From: Burkholderiales bacterium | GTDB taxonomy: Bacteria; Pseudomonadota; Gammaproteobacteria; Burkholderiales; Thiobacillaceae | DNA: 14,549 nt | Direction of reading: 5' to 3' | NCBI GenBank assembly: GCA_005793645.1 | Contig: SXRG01000060.1 | Coordinates: 1 to 14,549, forward strand | Shown here: positions 1 to 6,078 of the stretch, piece after piece | Position numbering within the stretch: position 1 is the first letter of the stretch | How the letters are laid out: every line of letters begins with the position of its first letter | Notes under the pieces: model-generated | Databases searched by the model: none | What the model was told of the DNA's origin: nothing | Seen by the model: only the letters and a program-made list of their open reading frames with translations | Position numbers and translations under genes: made by a program

Positions 1-187
1 AACCTGCAGTCTTGCCGGTACCGGTTTGCGCGGCGGCGAGCAGGTCACCCCCGGATAACACCAGAGGAATCGCCTGTGCCTGGATCGGGGTAGGCGTGGT
101 ATAGCCAGTCTCCTGAATGGCGCGCAGTAAGGGCTCAGCCAATCCGAGGTCCATAAAGGCCACAGCGAGAACCGGGTTTAAATCCAT
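1..187 (-). CDS. DEAD-box ATP-dependent RNA helicase, RhlE-like (partial, N-terminus only)
   Basis: Only about the first 62 residues are inside the window; the gene continues past the left edge. The translation contains the Q motif (LGLAEPLL...GYTTPTPIQ) followed by the Walker A motif I (AQTGTGKT), in the spacing typical of DEAD-box helicases. Such proteins use ATP to unwind short RNA duplexes in ribosome assembly and mRNA turnover. RhlE is the nearest guess from the start of the protein, but the DEAD box, the SAT motif and the C-terminal extension that separate RhlE, SrmB, DbpA and CsdA are not visible. The ATG at 187 has no clear Shine-Dalgarno. An in-frame TTG at 226 has AGGAG seven bases upstream (234-238) and would add 13 residues; it may be the true start. 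An internal ATG at 154 is a third option. Confidence 0.85.
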   Translation of the reverse strand, partial: MDLNPVLAVAFMDLGLAEPLLRAIQETGYTTPTPIQAQAIPLVLSGGDLLAAAQTGTGKTAG

Positions 188-290
188 GAGATGTGAACCA
201 ACAGAGGAACTAACAAGGGAACTCAATGAAAAACTCCTGCAACGGCCTGTCGCCAGAATGCAACATCCGAAGATGAAATGAAGGGGGGAT

Positions 291-318
291 TAAAAAGGAA
301 AACGCGCCGATGGGCGCG
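291..318 (-). terminator. Rho-independent terminator candidate downstream of soxB
   Basis: On the minus strand a 6-bp GC stem (CGCGCC/GGCGCG, arms 303-308 and 313-318) with a 4-base loop is followed by TTTTCCTTTTT. It lies about 140 bases after the soxB stop and ahead of the helicase gene, so it would separate the two units. Confidence 0.6.
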
Positions 319-411
319 CGGATGACGCGGATTATACACGCTCGCACACCGCCGTCTCACACCAACACCTGCTGCGCCCCGACCGCCTGACCGTGTCAAA
401 CACAGATACCC

Positions 412-448
412 AAAGGCGCACAGGCAGACCAAAGCCCGCCTGTGCGCC
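412..448 (-). terminator. Strong hairpin just after soxB, probable terminator
   Basis: The 11-base arms GGCGCACAGGC (415-425) and GCCTGTGCGCC (438-448) are exact inverted repeats around a 12-base loop. The hairpin begins 12 bases after the soxB stop codon on the minus strand and is followed only by TTT, so it is a weak intrinsic terminator or an mRNA 3'-end stabiliser. The better U-tract belongs to the hairpin further downstream (291-318). Confidence 0.5.
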
Positions 449-459
449 GTGGAACAAAA

Positions 460-2175
460 TTAAAGAACCATCCCGGGGTTGTTGCCCATGCCAATCACCT
501 TGGGGTGATTGAGCTTGACCTGTTTGACCACCTTCACATCGCGCAGGTATTCGGCCACCACCTCCCAGATAGGTGTGCCCTTGGCACCCTCGGCCACAGG
601 GGCCCAACCGGCCACCTTGTAGACCTTGTTGGGGTCAACCGCTTTACCGCGCAGGACCATGTCGCCAATCCGGTTGCCGATCGTGGCGTTGGGTGTCACG
701 CTGTACTGAATGCCGCCGACGCGCACCAGATCGCCGCCCTGCTGATAATACGGGTCGGCGTTAAACAGGTTATCGCACACATCTTCCATAATGGTCTTAA
801 TTTGCTCACCCTTCATGTTGGTCAGCGAGGTCTGCGGGTAAGTGATGGCAACCTGATCCATCAGTTGCTCCATCGTGATGGCATCGCCCGGCAGCAAGCT
901 AGTGCCCCAGCGGAAACCCGGCGAGAAGGCGGCATCGGCACCCTTCACCTTCATCAGCGCATCGCAGATCATCTGGTCATAGGTGCCGTTGAAGTTACCA
1001 CGGCGGTAGAGCAGGTCTTCGCTGACGGCCAGCTTTTCTGACAACTTGGCCTCGAACGGCTTTCGGATGGCAGCGATCAGCGCCTCCATCTTCGGGTCCG
1101 CCGCCAGCAGGTTAGAGAACACCGGCAGCAGGCGGTACTTCCAGCCCCGGACCTTGCCACCCTTGACGTCGAAATCCATCACACCAAGGAACTTGCCATT
1201 GGAGCCGGCGTTTGTCACCAGCGTCATCCCGGCGGCGTTCTTCACCTCGATCGGCTGCGGCACGCCATCGTGGGTATGGCCGCCGAAGATGGCATCGATA
1301 CCCGTCACGCGACTGGCCATCTTAATGTCCACATCCATGCCGTTGTGCGACAACACCACGACCACCTGCGCGCCCTTGGCACGGGCCTCGTTAACAAACT
1401 TCTGCATGGATTCATCGCGGATACCAAACGACCAATCAGGCACCATCCAGCGAGGGTTCGCAATCGGAGTATAAGGGAAGGCCTGACCGATGATGGCCAC
1501 CTGCACGCCATTGATCACCTTCATGACATAGGGCTGGAAAACCTGATCGCCAAAGTCATTGGTCACCACATTCTGGGCGACAAAATCGACCCCGGCCTTT
1601 TTGAAGTCACCGTTAACGATTTCCTGTACGCGCGCAGCACCGTAGGTCATTTCCCAGTGCGGTGTCATCACATTGACACCCAAAGCGATACAGGCATCAA
1701 CCATGTCCTGCGCGTTGGTCCACAGCGCGGTGGCCGAACCCTGCCAGGTATCGCCACCGTCCATCAGCAAGGAGCCAGGACGGGTCGCACGAACCTTGTC
1801 CACTAGCGTCTTCAAGTGCGCAAAACCACCCACCTTGCCGTAAGTACGCGATGCAGCAGCAAAATCAATATAAGTGAAGGCATGCGCATCGATACTACCC
1901 GGCTTGATGTTGTAGGCCTTGAGCAAATGCTCGCCGACGAGGTGTGGCACCTTGCCAACCGAGCCACCGACACCCAGGTTAACGCTGGGCTCGCGAAAAT
2001 AAATCGGCTTCAACTGTGCGTGGCAGTCGGTTATGTGCATCAACGACACATTGCCAAAGGCCGGCATATCGTAATAATTGGCGGGGGCCGTACCGGCCAA
2101 CGCCTCGCGGCTATCGAGAGCAAGGCCGCTGGCAGAGGCCGCAGCCAACACTTGCAAAAACTCACGACGATTCAT
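460..2175 (-). CDS. soxB: Thiosulfohydrolase SoxB (Tat-exported, dinuclear metal)
   Basis: SoxB hydrolyses the sulfate group from S-sulfonated intermediates held on the SoxY swinging arm in the periplasm, a core step of thiosulfate oxidation. The 571-residue protein starts with a twin-arginine signal (RREFLQ at residues 3-8, likely cleavage near residue 27). Metallophosphatase motifs follow in order: D50-x-H52 (TDCHAQL), GGDTWQGS with D142, PHWEMTYG at 172-179 (the SoxB form of the 5'-nucleotidase GNHE block), SHNGMD with H277 and GGHTHDG with H300 and H302. The C-terminal part matches the 5'-nucleotidase C-terminal domain. The length is normal for SoxB. The ATG at 2175 has AAGGAA seven bases upstream (2183-2188). 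No soxXYZA or soxCD gene lies beside it, so soxB stands alone here and its partners must be elsewhere. Confidence 0.96.
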   Translation of the reverse strand: MNRREFLQVLAAASASGLALDSREALAGTAPANYYDMPAFGNVSLMHITDCHAQLKPIYFREPSVNLGVGGSVGKVPHLVGEHLLKAYNIKPGSIDAHAFTYIDFAAASRTYGKVGGFAHLKTLVDKVRATRPGSLLMDGGDTWQGSATALWTNAQDMVDACIALGVNVMTPHWEMTYGAARVQEIVNGDFKKAGVDFVAQNVVTNDFGDQVFQPYVMKVINGVQVAIIGQAFPYTPIANPRWMVPDWSFGIRDESMQKFVNEARAKGAQVVVVLSHNGMDVDIKMASRVTGIDAIFGGHTHDGVPQPIEVKNAAGMTLVTNAGSNGKFLGVMDFDVKGGKVRGWKYRLLPVFSNLLAADPKMEALIAAIRKPFEAKLSEKLAVSEDLLYRRGNFNGTYDQMICDALMKVKGADAAFSPGFRWGTSLLPGDAITMEQLMDQVAITYPQTSLTNMKGEQIKTIMEDVCDNLFNADPYYQQGGDLVRVGGIQYSVTPNATIGNRIGDMVLRGKAVDPNKVYKVAGWAPVAEGAKGTPIWEVVAEYLRDVKVVKQVKLNHPKVIGMGNNPGMVL

Positions 2176-2256
2176 GGGTACATTCCTTACAGAAAACTAG
2201 ACGGTTTGACCGGTCGCATTCCAAACAACATGCGCTCAGATGTATAAGACGGGCGG

Positions 2257-2286
2257 AGAATACCGGAGACTGCCACCCCAAACCAA
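2257..2286 (-). promoter_or_regulatory. Possible sigma-70-type promoter for soxB
   Basis: On the minus strand TTGGTT (2281-2286) and TATTCT (2257-2262) are separated by 18 bases, about 80 bases before the soxB start. The match is moderate and rests on hexamer inspection only. Confidence 0.3.
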
Positions 2287-2356
2287 GGAAAAAAAACGGA
2301 ATTAGTACGATAAACGGAGGGAACAGTATGGAGCTACCACGCCCTGAGCCCACCCC

Positions 2357-2381
2357 AAAAAACACGCTTCGCGGGACCCGC
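2357..2381 (-). terminator. Weak terminator candidate after the bepA-like gene
   Basis: On the minus strand a short GC hairpin (GCGGGTCCCGC, 2371-2381) and a small CGC-GAA-GCG hairpin are followed by six T (2357-2362). It lies 24 bases after the protease stop. The stems are short, so the call is tentative. Confidence 0.35.
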
Positions 2382-2404
2382 AGTTTTACCTAGTGGTACA
2401 CAAA

Positions 2405-3886
2405 TCACATAGATCCCTTTTTCCAAGGTTCCCGGCTGTCAGCATTCTGGCGTTTCAGTGTCTCACGCAGCCTGTTGAGGCGTGATTCAGCAATTGATAG
2501 GACATAAAAATCACCACCTGCCACCGCATTACCACTCGCCCTGGCCTCCCGCAACGCCGTTTGCAACTGATCGATCGCCGCCTGCAGCAAGCCCTCACGC
2601 ACATAAGCCTCAGCCTCAGCCAGATGCGACTCCAGCGGGTGTCCCAAGGCCAATTCTGTCTCGGCCAGGAGGCGCCAAAGGATAATATCCTCGGGCCAGG
2701 TGCGCTGCCGTTCAACGACGAGAGCGTGCGCCGCATGAGGTTGACCCGCCGCCAAATAAGTCCGCACACTCAAGTAGCCCAGCGCCCGGTCGCCAGGCCA
2801 GCGCACCAGCGCCGCCTGCAATCCGGGCAAGGCCGCCTCCGGGCCCTTAACGGCGCGGATCACCCGCGCGGTCTGCATCTCGACCAGCGGCGTAGTCAAC
2901 AGTTTCCGCAAATGCTCCACTTGCGTCAGAGCCGCGCGAGCGTCGTTATCGCGTAACAAGACCTCAATCAGGCCATAGTGCGCTGCCGGATCCTGCGGTC
3001 GCTCCTGAATCCTCGCCCGAAAGCGCTTAACGGTCTCGGCAACATGGCCTTCATGCGCCTGAATGTGTGCCTGCAACAATCCAAATGCAGCGTCCCGCTC
3101 ACGATCTACACGAGGCTGACGATAGGCCCGCTGCGCGATGCGGTTTTGCATATCCGCCATACGATCATGACTCAACGGGTGCGTCCTAAGGTAGACCGGT
3201 GCGCTGTTGTCGTACAAGCGCCCCTGAAGCATGAGTCGCTCGAAAAAGCTCGCCATTCCCGCCGGATCGAAACCCGCCCCCTCAAGGATCTGGTAGCCAA
3301 CCCGGTCTGCCTCATGTTCATGTGCCCGGGTAAAATCGATCTGCTGCTGCACCCCGTAAGCCTGCGAAGTGCGCAGCGCGGCATCGGCCAATTGCGGGTT
3401 GGAACGCGCCGCCAGGATCGCCACCGCAATACCTGCCAGCGCCGCCACGGTCAGGCCTTCGCTACCCTTGACCATACGGGCGAGGTGATGTTGTGTGACA
3501 TGAGCGATCTCGTGCGCCAAAACACCCGCCAGTTCCGCTTCAGAACGCGCCGCCGACAACAAGCCCGTATGGATCCCAACATAACCCCCCGGCAAGGCAA
3601 AGGCGTTAATACTAGAGTCGCGCACCACAAAAAACTCAAAGCGGCGTCCTGGCTCATCGCTCGCCGCCACCAGCCGTTCACCGAGACGATTGAGGTAATC
3701 GGTCAACGCCGCATCATCGTAGTAATCCCGACTCCCCCGGATCTGGCGCATGATCTCCTGCCCTAGGCGTGCCTCCGTCTCCTCAGAGAAAGCAACCCGC
3801 GCGGGATCGCCAAGATCGGGCAATTCAACCGCCGCCCAAACCGAGGTATACAGAAGAAACAGAAAGAAGGCCGCAATCAAACGCAT
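2405..3886 (-). CDS. bepA: BepA-like periplasmic M48 metalloprotease with TPR-type C-terminal domain
   Basis: BepA (YfgC) is a zinc protease and chaperone that works with the BAM machinery in assembly and quality control of outer-membrane beta-barrels, notably LptD. From the ATG at 3886 the protein is 493 residues, close to the 487 of E. coli BepA. A signal peptide (residues 1-18, cleavage after VWA) is followed by the M48 domain: FALPGGYVGIHTGLL (96-110), HEIAH zinc motif (125-129), third ligand E192 in HEADRVG, and RTHPLS with H236, equivalent to the regulatory loop His of BepA. The rest (about 265-493) is helical and TPR-like. The ATG at 3886 lacks a Shine-Dalgarno. An in-frame TTG at 3913 with GGGGAG seven bases upstream (3921-3926) adds nine residues and may be the real start. 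An open frame to 3958 overlaps moaC and is unlikely. Confidence 0.9.
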   Translation of the reverse strand: MRLIAAFFLFLLYTSVWAAVELPDLGDPARVAFSEETEARLGQEIMRQIRGSRDYYDDAALTDYLNRLGERLVAASDEPGRRFEFFVVRDSSINAFALPGGYVGIHTGLLSAARSEAELAGVLAHEIAHVTQHHLARMVKGSEGLTVAALAGIAVAILAARSNPQLADAALRTSQAYGVQQQIDFTRAHEHEADRVGYQILEGAGFDPAGMASFFERLMLQGRLYDNSAPVYLRTHPLSHDRMADMQNRIAQRAYRQPRVDRERDAAFGLLQAHIQAHEGHVAETVKRFRARIQERPQDPAAHYGLIEVLLRDNDARAALTQVEHLRKLLTTPLVEMQTARVIRAVKGPEAALPGLQAALVRWPGDRALGYLSVRTYLAAGQPHAAHALVVERQRTWPEDIILWRLLAETELALGHPLESHLAEAEAYVREGLLQAAIDQLQTALREARASGNAVAGGDFYVLSIAESRLNRLRETLKRQNADSREPWKKGSM

Positions 3887-3944
3887 GTAGCTATGATATA
3901 GATAGGTCTGCAACCTTGCTCTCCCCTCTTTACATAGGAACACC

Positions 3945-4421
3945 ATGAGCGAACTCACTCACTTCGACCTCGAGGGCCGCGCCATCATGGTCGATGTCGG
4001 CGCTAAGGCCGAAACTGCCCGCATCGCCGTGGTGCGTGGCCGCGTCGTCATGCAAGCGGCCACCTTCACCATGATCACCAGCGGCCAAGCCAAGAAAGGC
4101 GATGTCCTGGGCGTCGCCCGGCTGGCCGGGATCATGGCCAGCAAACGCACCGCCGATCTGATCCCGCTCTGCCACCCCATCGCACTGTCGGCCGTCAGCA
4201 TCGACTTTCGCCTCATCGAAACCGACCACGCCATCGAATGCACCGCCACCGCCGAGACAATAGGGCGCACCGGGGTCGAAATGGAGGCCCTCACCGCTGC
4301 CAGCGTCGCCCTGCTGACCATCTACGACATGTGTAAGGCTGTCGATCGCGGCATGGTCATCGATGCCATCCGCCTGGTCGAGAAAAAGGGCGGTAAGTCC
4401 GGGCACTGGAAAGCGGAGTGA
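3945..4421 (+). CDS. moaC: Cyclic pyranopterin monophosphate synthase MoaC
   Basis: MoaC acts with MoaA in the first stage of molybdenum cofactor synthesis and makes cyclic pyranopterin monophosphate in the cytoplasm. The 158-residue protein has the family blocks [10 protein letters not shown] (15-24), LIPLCHP (72-78), [11 protein letters not shown] (110-120), TIYDMCKA (125-132) and KKGGKSG (147-153). K51, D128 and K131 fall at the same positions as the catalytic residues of E. coli MoaC. The ATG at 3945 has AGGAA at 3936-3940. It is divergent from the bepA-like gene with a 58-base gap and is not in an operon with other moa genes here. The link with the nearby NapA, a bis-MGD enzyme, is functional only: the two are not co-transcribed. 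Confidence 0.97.
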   Translation: MSELTHFDLEGRAIMVDVGAKAETARIAVVRGRVVMQAATFTMITSGQAKKGDVLGVARLAGIMASKRTADLIPLCHPIALSAVSIDFRLIETDHAIECTATAETIGRTGVEMEALTAASVALLTIYDMCKAVDRGMVIDAIRLVEKKGGKSGHWKAE

Positions 4422-4545
4422 TGAACGCCTGACGCTGTAGCCGCACACAGCCCAATCACACAGGACAGCGAACTCACCGAACTCCCCATGCCCTCATGCA
4501 ATCTGGACCCTTCTTTCGGCCCCGTGCACCGAGGCAATCGAACCT

Positions 4546-4833
4546 TTACTTGACGCGGCCAAAGGTCCGCATCACATCGCAGGGGTTGCCGCGCACAGTC
4601 GGCAAGCTAACGCCCTTGGCGGCCGCACGCCGATCAATCTCTTGACGGTGTTGCGTCATGTAGACATTGCACTCGCTATAGGTCTGCATGTCTTGCAACT
4701 TCTTGGCGTGGGCGGCCTGCTCTTCGGCCGTCATCAGGTCTGAACCGCGGAAGCCGCCCGAGACGTATTGAGGAAAGGCGTGGACGGCAGTACTGGCAAG
4801 CATCAGCCCCACAATAACAATCAGGTTCTTCAT
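4546..4833 (-). CDS. Small exported protein of unknown function with two cysteines
   Basis: This 95-residue protein has a clear Sec signal peptide (MKNLIVIVGLMLASTAVHA, cleavage about residue 19). The mature part is charged and probably helical (GSDLMTAEEQAAHAKKLQDMQTYSEC, then HRQEIDRRAAAKGVSLP). The GSDLMT...E...H...RAxxKGVxLP pattern resembles small periplasmic proteins of unknown role in Thiobacillus-like bacteria; this is recall, not a search result. Cysteines are at 55 and 85 and could form a disulfide. No metal or heme motif is seen. The start ATG at 4833 has GGAG at 4842-4845. It lies downstream of the DsrC/TusE-like gene with a hairpin just ahead of its ribosome-binding site. I do not assign a function. 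Confidence 0.75.
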   Translation of the reverse strand: MKNLIVIVGLMLASTAVHAFPQYVSGGFRGSDLMTAEEQAAHAKKLQDMQTYSECNVYMTQHRQEIDRRAAAKGVSLPTVRGNPCDVMRTFGRVK

Positions 4834-4849
4834 CGTGACAACTCCATGG

Positions 4850-4871
4850 AAAAGGGCCCCAAAAGGGACCC
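4850..4871 (-). terminator. Hairpin with U-tract between the DsrC/TusE-like gene and the small exported protein
   Basis: Read on the minus strand, GGGTCCC (4865-4871) and GGGGCCC (4854-4860, last seven bases before the U-tract) pair over seven positions with one U-G wobble, around a TTTT loop, and are followed by TTTTCC. It looks like an intrinsic terminator 73 bases after the DsrC/TusE-like stop, yet it ends only about 16 bases before the next start codon, so it could also act as an attenuator or mask that ribosome-binding site. Confidence 0.5.
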
Positions 4872-4943
4872 CCTATTCTAGCCGAGCCTTAGACCCGCTA
4901 GACGTGTCCAGACAGGTTAGAGGCAACCGTCAATCGCGACAGA

Positions 4944-5276
4944 TCAAACACAACCAGTCGGTTTTGGCGTCCCCGCGTAGCGGCCAGCCTGTTTGGCTGG
5001 GCCAAACGGGAAGATATCAAAGAGGAACTTCTTTTCACTCCATTCCGGGCCAAATTCTTCCTTCAGGCCTTTTTGCAGGATGCGCAGATTGGGTGCCGTG
5101 CCGTACTCGTTAAAGTAATCGCGCATATAGTGGATGATCTTCCACTGGTTCTCACCGAGCTCCAGTTTGTCCTGGCTGGCCAGGTAGATAGCCACATCCT
5201 CGGACCAGTCGGACAGGTTGACCAGATAGCCCTCCGGATCAGTTTCAATGATTTGGCCATTGATGTTGAGTTCCAT
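4944..5276 (-). CDS. DsrC/TusE-family sulfur-carrier protein with a single C-terminal cysteine
   Basis: DsrC-family proteins carry sulfur as persulfide or trisulfide on a flexible C-terminal arm. TusE relays sulfur in tRNA 2-thiolation, while DsrC partners with dissimilatory sulfite reductase and heterodisulfide-reductase-like complexes. The 110-residue protein shows the family core (DPEGYLVNLSDWSEDVA at 13-29, HYMRDYFNEYGTAPNLR at 49-65) and the arm FPFGPAKQAGRYAG (89-102) ending PKPTGCV. CysA is present (C109, penultimate). The CysB position, eleven residues earlier, is Gly98: the codon is GGC where TGC would give Cys. By the family rule (two Cys for DsrC, one for TusE) it classes as TusE-like, although the arm otherwise reads as DsrC. 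The start ATG at 5276 has GAGAGGAAA just upstream, in a leader identical to that of the gene at 5388-5933. No tusBCD or dsr gene is adjacent. Confidence 0.93.
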   Translation of the reverse strand: MELNINGQIIETDPEGYLVNLSDWSEDVAIYLASQDKLELGENQWKIIHYMRDYFNEYGTAPNLRILQKGLKEEFGPEWSEKKFLFDIFPFGPAKQAGRYAGTPKPTGCV

Positions 5277-5289
5277 GTTCTTTCCTCTC
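5277..5289 (-). promoter_or_regulatory. Ribosome-binding leader of the DsrC/TusE-like gene, duplicated upstream of the PuuD-like gene
   Basis: The 13 bases GAGAGGAAAGAAC before the ATG, plus ATGG, are identical to the leader at 5934-5946. The AGAGGAA core is a strong Shine-Dalgarno. Confidence 0.75.
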
Positions 5290-5325
5290 GTTCAAAAGGC
5301 AGCCAATAGCTGCACAGGTCTATTG

Positions 5326-5342
5326 TTGACAGTTTTATTCAA
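5326..5342 (-). promoter_or_regulatory. Imperfect inverted repeat upstream of the DsrC/TusE-like gene
   Basis: TTGACAGTTTTATTCAA (plus-strand reading) is an imperfect form of the TTGACAGATTTTGTCAA repeat at 6015-6031. It sits about 58 bases before the start codon, between the terminator at 5355-5380 and the gene. A clear -10 hexamer at the right spacing was not found here. Confidence 0.45.
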
Positions 5343-5354
5343 GTATTAAGGGAC

Positions 5355-5380
5355 AAAAAAGGCCCGCATGCGGACGGGCC
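5355..5380 (-). terminator. Rho-independent terminator after the PuuD-like membrane gene
   Basis: On the minus strand GGCCCG (5375-5380) and CGGGCC (5361-5366) form a 6-bp stem with an 8-base loop followed by six T (5355-5360). It begins eight bases after the stop codon, so the downstream DsrC/TusE-like gene should need its own promoter. Confidence 0.85.
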
Positions 5381-5387
5381 TTGTTCC

Positions 5388-5933
5388 TTAGGACTGTGCA
5401 ATCATGCAATACAGCATGGGGATGGACAGCATGGTATTGAAGCGCGAAGTCAACATGGCTAGGCGTGCCGCCTTGGCCTTATCCGCTGCTTCCACAACAA
5501 CGATACCGAGAGCCTTCTTCTGGTTCGGCCAGATAATGAACCAGACATTGAAGGCCATCACCAACGCCAGCCACATACCAATGCCAATCATCTGTGTCTT
5601 CAGAGTCAAGGCTTCAACTAGGTAACCGGCACCGGCGGCCACCCCCAGACCCGTGACCACGGTCGCCAAGGCGGCCCAGCGGAACCAGAACAGTGCGGTC
5701 GGCGCGATCACCTTGCCAATGGCGGGTTTATGCTCATCAGGGATCTTGGGCATGGACGGGATCTGGACGAAATTGAAGTAATACAGGAGGCCAATCCACA
5801 ACACACCAGAGATCGTGTGCGCCCAGCGCAAACCATTAATCGGATCCATTCCACCGGTCACACCCATCACGATTGCCAGCAAAACCACACCCACCGTTAC
5901 CGTACGACCCAACGATTGAAAAATAATGCCCAT
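5388..5933 (-). CDS. PuuD-type (urate oxidase N-terminal-like) integral membrane protein, stand-alone
   Basis: The 181-residue protein has about five membrane segments (near 12-27, 36-56, 82-104, 115-135, 163-180). The blocks LRWAHTISGVLWIGLLYYFNFVQIP (35-59), NVWFIIWPNQKKALG (129-143) and LTSRFNTMLSIPMLYCM (161-177) match my recollection of the membrane domain of PuuD (Urate_ox_N family). In PuuD a cytochrome c domain follows this region; here the protein ends right after the last segment and has no CxxCH. No purine-degradation gene is nearby, so urate oxidation is doubtful; a membrane redox or respiratory role is a guess. The ATG at 5933 is chosen because GAGAGGAAA precedes it; an in-frame TTG at 5948 lies within that leader. 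Conserved His39 could be a heme or metal ligand. Confidence 0.82.
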   Translation of the reverse strand: MGIIFQSLGRTVTVGVVLLAIVMGVTGGMDPINGLRWAHTISGVLWIGLLYYFNFVQIPSMPKIPDEHKPAIGKVIAPTALFWFRWAALATVVTGLGVAAGAGYLVEALTLKTQMIGIGMWLALVMAFNVWFIIWPNQKKALGIVVVEAADKAKAARLAMLTSRFNTMLSIPMLYCMIAQS

Positions 5934-5946
5934 GTTCTTTCCTCTC
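5934..5946 (-). promoter_or_regulatory. Ribosome-binding leader of the PuuD-like gene, identical to that of the DsrC/TusE-like gene
   Basis: GAGAGGAAAGAAC directly before ATGG repeats the leader at 5277-5289 exactly. It decides the start at 5933 over the TTG at 5948. Confidence 0.75.
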
Positions 5947-6003
5947 AATAAAGTCAGTTAGTTACCTAAACAGGCCAACCCATCCAGGGTCAGATGATTT
6001 TAG

Positions 6004-6031
6004 ATTGTAAATACTTGACAGATTTTGTCAA
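6004..6031 (-). promoter_or_regulatory. Sigma-70-type promoter of the PuuD-like gene
   Basis: On the minus strand a perfect -35 TTGACA (6026-6031) and a -10 TACAAT (6004-6009, 5 of 6) are separated by 16 bases. The transcript would start near 5997, giving a leader of about 64 bases. The -35 lies inside the inverted repeat at 6014-6032. Confidence 0.65.
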
Positions 6032-6032
6032 G
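6014..6032. promoter_or_regulatory. Perfect inverted repeat overlapping the -35 box, possible operator
   Basis: CTTGACAGATTTTGTCAAG has 7-base arms (CTTGACA/TGTCAAG) around five bases. A protein bound here would cover the -35 hexamer, consistent with a repressor. A degraded copy lies upstream of the DsrC/TusE-like gene. The spacing differs from the FNR box (TTGAT-N4-ATCAA), so I do not name the regulator. Confidence 0.55.
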
Positions 6033-6078
6033 CTTAGGAGATGTCTATCCGGTTAGCGCTTGAGCTACGCCAAGGCCA

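Noticed and set aside
442..1041. Long plus-strand open frame opposite soxB, and similar ones opposite napA (10025-11218, 11222-12034) and the protease (2978-3766)
   Set aside because: They are antisense shadows of strongly supported genes; their translations show no domain, have odd composition and lack ribosome-binding sites.
4422..4545. Terminator between the convergent moaC and small exported protein genes
   Set aside because: Only a short wobble-containing stem near 4519-4540 without a T-run was found; too weak to call.
5299..5313. Small hairpin GCAGC/GCTGC in the DsrC/TusE-like leader
   Set aside because: A five-base stem is expected by chance in a leader of this size and no function is implied.
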